From Candidatus Margulisiibacteriota bacterium (GTDB lineage: Bacteria; Margulisbacteria; WOR-1; O2-12-FULL-45-9): 5,360 bases of DNA. Positions 1-4,817 of this stretch are shown here, piece by piece. Both the position numbers and the translations under genes were made by a program. Below the pieces are notes generated by a model. The model did not search any database and had not been told where the DNA came from. It was given only the letters and a program-made list of their open reading frames with translations. The stretch is from positions 1 through 5,360 of the forward strand of contig JAHIZU010000192.1 of the NCBI GenBank assembly GCA_018814265.1, read 5' to 3'. Numbering within the stretch: position 1 is the first letter of the stretch; every line of letters begins with the position of its first letter.

Positions 1-1223
1 AACGCTATTGGGGTGCCCCTATTCCTATTATTTATTGTAAAAAATGCGGTGTAGTGCCAGTTCCTGAAAAAGATTTACCAGTTAAACTTCCTAAAAATGT
101 AGAATTCACAGGCAAAGGCGCTTCTCCGCTTGCTCAAGTAAAAGAATTTGTTGAAACTAAATGTCCAAAATGCGGGTCAAAAGCCAGCCGCGAAACCGAC
201 ACCATGGATACATTCATCTGTTCATCCTGGTACTTTTATCGCTATTGCGATCCCAAGAATAACAAGAAACCATTTGGCAGAAGAATGGCTGATACCTGGA
301 TGCCGGTGGACCAATACATTGGCGGCATTGAGCATGCGATCCTTCACCTGCTCTACTCCCGCTTCTTTGCCAAATTCCTGTTCGATCAAAAAATGGTGCC
401 AACAGACGAACCATTTACCAATCTATTAACTCAAGGCATGGTAGTCAAAGACGGCGCCAAGATGAGCAAATCTAAAGGCAATGTGGTTGATCCTGATGAG
501 ATCATCAAAAAATACGGCGCTGACACTGCCCGGCTCTTTATTCTCTTTGCCTCACCACCGGAAAAAGAACTTGAATGGTCGAATAAAGGTGTTGAGGGAT
601 GCTATCGGTTTTTGAATCGGGTATGGCGACTCGTAACTGCGTCATTGGAACCTGCGAATAAACCCTTCGGCAAGCTCAGGGCAGCACCGAGCGAAGTCGA
701 GGTGCTTTGCGGTTCCAATGAGCGAGGAAACCGAGACGTTCAGTCTCAGGTTTCCGAGCGATCTCTGATAAAGAAAACCCACCAAACGATCAAAGCAGTA
801 ACGGACGACATAGAAAGGTTCTCCTTCAATACCGCCATCGCCAAGATGATGGAATTGGTCAATGAATTCGCTAAAGCAGAAAAAATTGATACAGAACTGC
901 TCAAAATCCTGCTTCAACTGCTTAGCCCCTTTGCGCCTTACATGACTGAAGAGCTCTGGCAAATCCTGGGAAACAAAGAAAGCATACATCTCCAACCCTG
1001 GCCAAAACATGATCCAGAGCTGGCCAAGGAAAGTGAAATAACTATCCCAGTTCAAGTAAATGGCAGGCTGAGAGATACTATTTCAGTTCCTGCTGAAGCC
1101 TCAGATGAAGAGATAAAACAAAAAGCCCTGGCCAGCGAAAAAGCCAAGAACTTTATTGCCGGGAAAAACATCGTTAAAACCATTGTCGTTCCCAAAAAAT
1201 TAGTAAATATTGTGATCAAGTGA
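1..1223 (+). CDS. leuS: Leucyl-tRNA synthetase, C-terminal half (5' end outside window)
   Basis: LeuRS is a cytoplasmic class I synthetase that attaches leucine to tRNA-Leu. The frame is open from the left edge, the first whole codon is at 3, and about 406 residues are present of a family length near 820-860. It starts at RYWGAPIPI, where the catalytic core resumes after the CP1 editing domain, so CP1 and the HIGH motif are off-window. Two CxxCG pairs (nt 36-47 and about 162-173) look like zinc ligands. The motif ETDTMDTF follows, then KMSKS at nt 459-473, the helical anticodon-binding domain, and a C-terminal domain with VPVQVNGR-like IPVQVNGRLRD. Between NRVWRLV and the HQTIKAV helix there are about 48 residues, against about 28 in E. 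coli; the excess is repeat-derived sequence at nt 663-755. The stop TGA overlaps the GTG start of the next gene, suggesting translational coupling. Identification is certain. Confidence 0.97.
   Translation, partial: RYWGAPIPIIYCKKCGVVPVPEKDLPVKLPKNVEFTGKGASPLAQVKEFVETKCPKCGSKASRETDTMDTFICSSWYFYRYCDPKNNKKPFGRRMADTWMPVDQYIGGIEHAILHLLYSRFFAKFLFDQKMVPTDEPFTNLLTQGMVVKDGAKMSKSKGNVVDPDEIIKKYGADTARLFILFASPPEKELEWSNKGVEGCYRFLNRVWRLVTASLEPANKPFGKLRAAPSEVEVLCGSNERGNRDVQSQVSERSLIKKTHQTIKAVTDDIERFSFNTAIAKMMELVNEFAKAEKIDTELLKILLQLLSPFAPYMTEELWQILGNKESIHLQPWPKHDPELAKESEITIPVQVNGRLRDTISVPAEASDEEIKQKALASEKAKNFIAGKNIVKTIVVPKKLVNIVIK
663..706. repeat. GC-rich palindromic repeat segment inserted in frame in leuS
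   Basis: The segment starts with CCCTTCGGCAAGCTCAGGG, with CCCT/AGGG ends, and continues into a 6-bp inverted pair AGCACC (683-688) and GGTGCT (701-706) around GAGCGAAGTCGA. It encodes PFGKLRAAPSEVE, a peptide I recall as a recurring artefact of dispersed palindromic repeats (CTTCGACAAGCTCAGG type) in many bacterial genomes. Line 661-720 is 36/60 GC, against 28-29/60 in the lines sampled on either side. It lies in a surface-loop region of LeuRS where length varies. Mobility is inferred, since only one copy is in the window. Confidence 0.6.
726..755. repeat. Bulged hairpin (inverted repeat) inside leuS, second half of the insertion
   Basis: The left arm GGAAACCGAGAC (726-737) pairs with the right arm GTCTCAGGTTTCC (743-755), leaving a single bulged A at 748 and a 5-base loop GTTCA. 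The hairpin would form in mRNA or single-stranded DNA. It is flanked by two copies of GAGCGA (721-725 region and 756-761), and a third GAGCGA lies in the preceding palindrome at 689-694. It encodes part of the non-conserved LeuRS linker, GNRDVQSQVSERS. It is unlikely to be a terminator because it is mid-gene and lacks a U-tract. Confidence 0.7.
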
Positions 1224-2887
1224 AAGAAATCATCGAACAAATCCTGCCTAATGTCCAGAAACCAGCTCGCTATATCGGCAATGAGCTGAATTCGGCACAC
1301 AAAGACTGGGATAAAACCTCTTTTAAAGTAGCTATTGCTTATCCCGACACCTATGAGATCGGCATGTCTAATCTGGGCATCCAGATCCTCTATGATATCT
1401 TAAATCAGGAAAAAGACATTTTAGCCGAAAGAGTTTTTGCCCCCTGGCCTGACATGGAAGAGCAACTTATAACTAACAACTTACAACTTTTCAGCCTGGA
1501 GTCCTGGAAACCACTCACGGAATTTGATCTCATCGGCTTTGGCCTTGGCCACGAACTTACTTATACTAATATTATTAATATGCTCAAATTAGGAAATATT
1601 CCTATTTGGCAAAAAGATCGCCAGGACAACCATCCTTTGATCATGGGCGGAGGACCTTGTGTGTTCAACCCCGAACCAATTGCTGACTTTTTTGATTTTT
1701 TTGTGATCGGAGAAGCAGAAGAGGTCATTGTCGAGATCGCTGAAAGACTTAGAGATTCGAAATTAGATATTAGAAATTCGAAATTAGACGCTTTAGCGAA
1801 AATTCCTGGCATATATGTCCCCAGCCTTAATAACAAAGTGACTAAACGATACATCAAGGACCTAACCCCTGCCCCCTATCCCCTAACCCCTATCATCCCC
1901 TTCATCGAAGCGGTCCATGATCGTGCCGTGGTCGAGATCATGCGCGGCTGCAAATGGGGTTGCAAATTCTGCCAGGCCGCTTGGACAACGCGGCCGGTCA
2001 GGGAAAAGAAGATGGATAAGATCATCCAGATCGCCGACGAACTGATCAAGAATTCCGGACATGAAGAACTTTCCCTGGTCTCTCTTTCCACTTCTGACTA
2101 CAGCCAGATCCAGGAATTAGCTAACACCCTGGCTAAAAAGTATGAGGGAAAACGGATCAACATCAGCCTGCCTTCCATGCGCACCAACACTTTTTCCATC
2201 AACTTGGCTAAGGATGTGGCTCGAGTCAGGCCCAGCGGCGTGACGCTCGCTCCTGAAGCCGGCACCCAACGCCTGCGCGACGTAATTGGCAAGAATATGT
2301 CTGAAGAAAACATTATGGACGGCATTGAGAGTGCTTTTAGCGCAGGCATTTCCTCGATCAAGCTCTACTTTATGATCGGTCTGCCCACTGAGACCGAAGA
2401 AGACCTGCTCGGCATCTGCGCCCTGGCGCAAAAGATCATTGCTGCAGGAAAAAAACACACCAATCGGGCCCGGGTCACGGTTAATCTGGCCACTTTTATC
2501 CCTAAACCGCATACCCCGCTCCAATGGGCCAGGCAAATATCGATCGAAGAGACCTTGGAAAAACAAAGATTTATTAAACAGAACCTTAGGGGCAAAAGCC
2601 TCACCGTGCGCTGGCATGACGCTTCCGCCAGTTTCCTGGAAGGGGTTTTTGCTCGAGGGGATAGAAAGTTAGCCTTGGTGATTGAAAAGGCTTGGCAGCT
2701 GGGCTGCCGCCTCGATGCCTGGTCAGAACATTTAAAATTTGATCTTTGGCAAAAGGCTTTTAATGAAACTGGCATCAACCCTGACAATTATCTGCGCGAA
2801 CGATCAACTGATGAAGAATTACCCTGGGATTTTATAGATACCGGAGTACCCAAGGAGAGATTGCTGCGTGCAGCGAATCCAGATTAA
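1220..2887 (+). CDS. B12-binding-type radical SAM protein, TIGR03960-like, function unknown
   Basis: This is a 555-residue predicted radical SAM enzyme of the uncharacterised family whose genes sit beside DUF2344 and L21/L27. The N-terminal domain, about residues 30-175, resembles a degenerate cobalamin-binding fold: YEIGMSNLGIQILYDIL, LIGFGLGHELTY, and LIMGGGPCVFNPEP followed by VIGEAEE. I see no DxHxxG cobalamin motif. The radical SAM barrel carries CxxxCxxC at C244, C248 and C251 for the 4Fe-4S cluster, then APEAGTQRLR, KLYFMIGLPTET (381-392) and a conserved block starting RWHDAS at 464. The protein ends soon after LPWDFIDTG (about 534-542); as I recall, relatives continue with a Cys-rich tail (TPDC...CGVC) that is absent here. 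The GTG start overlaps the leuS stop (GTGA) and gives the family-typical N-terminus MKEIIEQILPNVQKPARYIG. No Shine-Dalgarno is visible, which fits coupling to leuS. Three 7-bp-period repeat tracts lie inside the gene. The substrate is unknown. Confidence 0.9.
   Translation: MKEIIEQILPNVQKPARYIGNELNSAHKDWDKTSFKVAIAYPDTYEIGMSNLGIQILYDILNQEKDILAERVFAPWPDMEEQLITNNLQLFSLESWKPLTEFDLIGFGLGHELTYTNIINMLKLGNIPIWQKDRQDNHPLIMGGGPCVFNPEPIADFFDFFVIGEAEEVIVEIAERLRDSKLDIRNSKLDALAKIPGIYVPSLNNKVTKRYIKDLTPAPYPLTPIIPFIEAVHDRAVVEIMRGCKWGCKFCQAAWTTRPVREKKMDKIIQIADELIKNSGHEELSLVSLSTSDYSQIQELANTLAKKYEGKRINISLPSMRTNTFSINLAKDVARVRPSGVTLAPEAGTQRLRDVIGKNMSEENIMDGIESAFSAGISSIKLYFMIGLPTETEEDLLGICALAQKIIAAGKKHTNRARVTVNLATFIPKPHTPLQWARQISIEETLEKQRFIKQNLRGKSLTVRWHDASASFLEGVFARGDRKLALVIEKAWQLGCRLDAWSEHLKFDLWQKAFNETGINPDNYLRERSTDEELPWDFIDTGVPKERLLRAANPD
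1463..1490. repeat. Heptanucleotide tandem repeat, tract 1 (4 units, near CAACTTA)
   Basis: Four consecutive 7-base units start at 1463, 1470, 1477 and 1484: CAACTTA, TAACTAA, CAACTTA and CAACTTT. The second unit differs from the first at two positions and the fourth at one. The tract is read in frame as part of QLITNNLQLF in the N-terminal domain of the radical SAM protein, in a variable stretch between two conserved blocks. Three units (21 bp) make seven codons, so gain or loss of three units would keep the frame. Confidence 0.7.
1747..1788. repeat. Heptanucleotide tandem repeat, tract 2 (6 units, near AATTAGA)
   Basis: Six consecutive 7-base units start at 1747 and fit the pattern AATT(A/C)GA with one to three changes each: ACTTAGA, GATTCGA, AATTAGA, TATTAGA, AATTCGA, AATTAGA. 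Within it a 13-base segment ATTCGAAATTAGA is repeated exactly at 1755-1767 and 1776-1788, 21 bases apart. In frame, this gives a repeated peptide unit DSKLDIR / NSKLDAL at residues 179-192, just before the conserved AKIPGIYVPS. Confidence 0.8.
1861..1895. repeat. Heptanucleotide tandem repeat, tract 3 (5 units, near CCTAACC)
   Basis: Five consecutive 7-base units start at 1861: CCTAACC, CCTGCCC, CCTATCC, CCTAACC, CCTATCA. The 10-mer CCTAACCCCT recurs exactly at 1861-1870 and 1882-1891. The tract encodes LTPAPYPLTPI, just upstream of the radical SAM cysteines. Relatives have a similar proline-rich stretch of about the same length here (APYPTKPIVP-like, from memory). The tract may therefore be a conversion of existing sequence rather than an added insertion. 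Confidence 0.7.
2853..2857 (+). promoter_or_regulatory. Ribosome binding site for the DUF2344 gene, inside the radical SAM gene
   Basis: AGGAG ends 10 bases before the GTG at 2868. It fixes that GTG as the likely start, because no other in-frame start codon fits and the resulting protein begins with the family-typical RIQIKYTKG. The site lies within coding sequence of the upstream gene, so both genes are probably translated from one mRNA. Confidence 0.7.
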
Positions 2888-3167
2888 ATACACTAAGGGT
2901 GAAGAAGTTAAGTTCATCTCCCATCGCGACCTGATGCGCGTTTTTCAGCGCGCCATCCGCCGCGCTGAGCTCCCCATGGCCTATTCACAAGGTTTTAATC
3001 CTCATATGAAGATCTCCTGGGGCCAAGCATTAAAGGTCGGCGCAACCTCTGAGGGGGAACCGGCCACCCTGCAGATCGATGGCTGGATCAAGCCGGCTGA
3101 ACTCATGGCCAAGCTCAACAAAACCCTGCCCCAGGGTATTGCCATCCTCGAGGCAAATCTGGTATAA
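2868..3167 (+). CDS. Short TIGR03936/DUF2344 radical SAM-linked protein (C-terminal half missing)
   Basis: This 99-residue protein matches the N-terminal half of the TIGR03936/DUF2344 family, which accompanies or is fused to the TIGR03960 radical SAM enzyme; its function is not established. The hallmark block KFISHRDLMRVFQRAIRRAELPMAYSQG leads into FNPHMKISWGQALKVGATSEGE and a segment ending LPQGIAILEA. Family members usually run to about 200-230 residues, but here the frame stops with TAA at 3165-3167, right after the first domain. rplU begins 12 bases later, so no remnant of the second half can be hidden downstream. The gene starts with GTG and overlaps the radical SAM gene by 20 nt, so the two products are likely made together. 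The stop codon is embedded in a TATAAT promoter element serving rplU. It may be a functional minimal form or a decaying gene; the clean N-terminal motif favours function. Confidence 0.85.
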   Translation: MQRIQIKYTKGEEVKFISHRDLMRVFQRAIRRAELPMAYSQGFNPHMKISWGQALKVGATSEGEPATLQIDGWIKPAELMAKLNKTLPQGIAILEANLV

Positions 3168-3168
3168 T
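3139..3168 (+). promoter_or_regulatory. Extended -10 promoter for rplU-rpmA-proB
   Basis: The -35 box TTGCCA (3139-3144) differs from TTGACA by one base. An 18-base spacer follows, then a perfect TATAAT (3163-3168) preceded by TG one base upstream (TGGTATAAT, the extended -10 form). Transcription would start around 3175-3180, zero to five bases before the rplU ATG at 3180. The -10 box contains the TAA stop of the upstream gene. No Shine-Dalgarno precedes rplU, which agrees with a leaderless transcript. The match is close, but activity is inferred from sequence only. Confidence 0.7.
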
Positions 3169-3179
3169 AGACCTTCGTT

Positions 3180-3494
3180 ATGTACGCAATAATTGAAACA
3201 GGCAGCAAACAATATAAAGTCAGTCAGGGGGACATCATTGATGTCGAACTGGTTGATGCCAAACACAGCTTGACCTTTGATAAGGTCCTGCTGATCTCTG
3301 ATGATGACAAGACCGAGGTTGGCACCCCCTATGTTAAGGGAGCCAAGGTTTCCGCCAAGGTGCTGGAAGCCGACATCAAAGACAAAAAAGTTACCACTTT
3401 CCGCTACAAGAATAAGATCAATTATCATCGAACGATCGGACACAGACAACGATACACCAGAGTAGAGATCCAGGAGGTAAAACATGGCTCATAA
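3180..3494 (+). CDS. rplU: 50S ribosomal protein L21
   Basis: L21 binds 23S rRNA in the large ribosomal subunit. The 104-residue product has the usual length. It begins [18 protein letters not shown], the canonical L21 N-terminus, which fixes the ATG at 3180. It continues with the central [22 protein letters not shown] and the basic RNA-binding stretch [26 protein letters not shown] near the C-terminus. The only bases before the start are the promoter and a few leader nucleotides. There is no ribosome binding site, in contrast to the strong one for rpmA. Its last 11 nt overlap rpmA, and its codons contain the rpmA ribosome binding site, so the two ribosomal proteins are tightly coupled. The ribonuclease G/E gene often found just upstream of rplU is absent. 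Confidence 0.97.
   Translation: MYAIIETGSKQYKVSQGDIIDVELVDAKHSLTFDKVLLISDDDKTEVGTPYVKGAKVSAKVLEADIKDKKVTTFRYKNKINYHRTIGHRQRYTRVEIQEVKHGS
3472..3477 (+). promoter_or_regulatory. Strong Shine-Dalgarno of rpmA
   Basis: AGGAGG lies six bases before the rpmA ATG at 3484, a perfect anti-16S match at ideal spacing, within the last codons of rplU. It shows that this organism uses classical Shine-Dalgarno initiation, which makes the lack of one before rplU meaningful. Confidence 0.85.
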
Positions 3495-3726
3495 AAAGGC
3501 CGGCGGCGCGTGTAAAAACGGCAGAGATTCTATTGGACAAAGATTAGGCGTTAAAGCCTTTGGCGGGCAAACAGTTTCCGCTGGTTCCATCATCATTCGC
3601 CAGCACGGCACCAAGTTTTACCCAGGGACCAACGTTGGCAAAGGCAGAGACCACACGCTTTTCGCAAAAGTTGCTGGTTTGGTGGTTTTTGAACCAGGCA
3701 AAAGAGTCAGCATCCAACCTGCCTAA
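3484..3726 (+). CDS. rpmA: 50S ribosomal protein L27
   Basis: L27 is a large-subunit protein whose N-terminal tail reaches the peptidyl transferase centre. The 80-residue product starts [16 protein letters not shown] and continues with [35 protein letters not shown] and a final RVSIQPA. It lacks the cleavable N-terminal extension of Firmicutes L27. It is about five residues shorter than usual because the loop before the last strand is reduced to FEPGKRVS, where relatives have a longer charged loop. A cysteine at position 10 replaces the more usual serine or threonine. The start is set by a strong ribosome binding site. The stop TAA shares its last base with the proB ATG (TAATG). Obg, which usually follows rpmA, is not here. 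Confidence 0.97.
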   Translation: MAHKKAGGACKNGRDSIGQRLGVKAFGGQTVSAGSIIIRQHGTKFYPGTNVGKGRDHTLFAKVAGLVVFEPGKRVSIQPA

Positions 3727-4796
3727 TGGCTAAAAAAGCTTTTAATATTATCGTCATCAAAGTCGGTAGTTCCTCGTTAACTAACCCTCAAGGCAATTTA
3801 GATCTAACTAACCTCAAACGGATCGCCTTAGAAATATCTGACCTGGTCAAGAACAAGAAAAAGGTCATTTTAGTTACCTCAGGCTCAATTGTCTGCGGGG
3901 CTGAGCGCTTAGGCCTGGGTAAACCCAAGACCATTCCTCAGAAACAAGCAGCTGCGGCTGTTGGCCAAGCCCGTTTGATGCGGCAATATGAAAAAGCTTT
4001 TGAGAAATATGATCTAACGGTTGCCCAAGTCCTGTTGACCCGTGATGCCATCGCCAACCGGGAACGTTATTTAAACGCCCGCCACTGCTTTGACACCCTT
4101 TTAGAAGAGAACGTGATCCCGATCGTTAATGAGAACGATGCGGTGGCCATTGATGAGATCAAGATCGGTGATAATGATAATCTGGCCGCTTTAACTGCCA
4201 GCTTGATCGGCGCAGATCTTTTGGTCCTGTTAACTGATGTTGATGGTTTTTATATGAAGAATGAGGAAGGGGTTTCCTTCTTAGCTGATGAGATCACAGA
4301 AATTGACCAGAATGTGGAAGACGCCGCAGGCCATCCTTCAACTCAGCTGGGCACTGGCGGCATGATCACTAAAATTCAGGCTGCCAGGGTCTGCAGCAAC
4401 GCCGGCACTTACATGGCTATTGTCAACGGCCGCAAAGAAGGTCTGATCAAGCAAGTGATCAAGGGAGAACCAGCAGGCACCCTGTTCATCCCTAAAACAT
4501 CTAAAATGGACAGCCGCAAGCGCTGGCTGGCTCATGGCTTGCAGGTTGAAGGAAAATTAGTCATTGATCCAGGCGCAGAATCTGCTCTACTTAAGCAGAA
4601 TACCAGCCTGTTGCCTGTAGGCATCCTCTCATCTAGCGGTGAGTTCAGTCGCGGTGCTTTAGTTTCCATTGTTGATGAAAGCAGCAGAGAGATCGCACGT
4701 GGTTTGATTGATATCCCCAGCGAAGAATTAGCTACAATGATCGGCAAAAAAGGCGTGGGCATCGCGATCCATCGGGATAATCTGGTGCTCTTATAA
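3726..4796 (+). CDS. proB: Glutamate 5-kinase with C-terminal PUA domain
   Basis: ProB phosphorylates L-glutamate with ATP to gamma-glutamyl phosphate, the first and feedback-controlled step of proline synthesis, in the cytoplasm. The 356-residue protein is near the usual 365-370. The amino acid kinase domain shows IKVGSSSLT (K12), VTSGSIVCGAERLG (51-64), QAAAAVGQARLM, NEND (135-138), GDNDNLAALTASLIGADLLV from 148, TDVDGFY (170-176) and GTGGMITK (209-216). From about residue 264 a PUA domain begins with SRKRWLAHGL and includes ILSSSGEFSRGALVSI. In SGSIVCG the usual SGAI/VxxG alanine is serine. The start codon overlaps the rpmA stop by one base with no Shine-Dalgarno, so initiation probably depends on ribosomes finishing rpmA. 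Its base composition matches the upstream genes, unlike proA. Confidence 0.97.
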   Translation: MAKKAFNIIVIKVGSSSLTNPQGNLDLTNLKRIALEISDLVKNKKKVILVTSGSIVCGAERLGLGKPKTIPQKQAAAAVGQARLMRQYEKAFEKYDLTVAQVLLTRDAIANRERYLNARHCFDTLLEENVIPIVNENDAVAIDEIKIGDNDNLAALTASLIGADLLVLLTDVDGFYMKNEEGVSFLADEITEIDQNVEDAAGHPSTQLGTGGMITKIQAARVCSNAGTYMAIVNGRKEGLIKQVIKGEPAGTLFIPKTSKMDSRKRWLAHGLQVEGKLVIDPGAESALLKQNTSLLPVGILSSSGEFSRGALVSIVDESSREIARGLIDIPSEELATMIGKKGVGIAIHRDNLVLL

Positions 4797-4804
4797 GCTC
4801 TTGC

Positions 4805-4809
4805 AGGAG
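4805..4809 (+). promoter_or_regulatory. Ribosome binding site of proA, choosing the ATG at 4818
   Basis: AGGAG lies eight bases before ATG 4818 but only two before the in-frame ATG 4812. The spacing favours 4818, giving a protein that begins MTVQNTIESMAKQ. The upstream ATG would add only Met-Val. Confidence 0.7.
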
Positions 4810-4817
4810 ATATGGTA

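Noticed and set aside
726..755. Hairpin considered as a transcription terminator
   Set aside because: It is inside leuS, is followed by no U-tract, and leuS continues in frame with conserved domains.
642..1055. Minus-strand open frame of 137 codons opposite leuS
   Set aside because: It lies fully within the clearly coding leuS frame, has no ribosome binding site or recognisable motif, and reads as an antisense shadow.
1560..1590. AT-rich stretch resembling a -10 box (TATACTAATATT)
   Set aside because: It codes for conserved TYTNIINML in the radical SAM protein and no suitable -35 box or downstream start was found.
1920..2470. High density of GATC sites
   Set aside because: It reflects frequent ATC isoleucine codons after G-ending codons and GATC in Asp/Ile contexts. 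It is spread over several genes and shows no clustering such as an origin would.
2117..2617. Minus-strand open frame of 166 codons opposite the radical SAM gene
   Set aside because: The + strand frame carries the conserved radical SAM motifs throughout. The antisense product has no recognisable domain.
3030..3485. Minus-strand open frame of 151 codons across DUF2344 and rplU
   Set aside because: It crosses two real genes and their promoter and has no family resemblance, so it is a shadow.
4787..4800. CTTATAAG palindrome at the end of proB considered as an operator, promoter or terminator
   Set aside because: It is only an 8-bp AT-rich palindrome spanning the stop codon, with no -35 box at proper distance and no stem long enough for a terminator.
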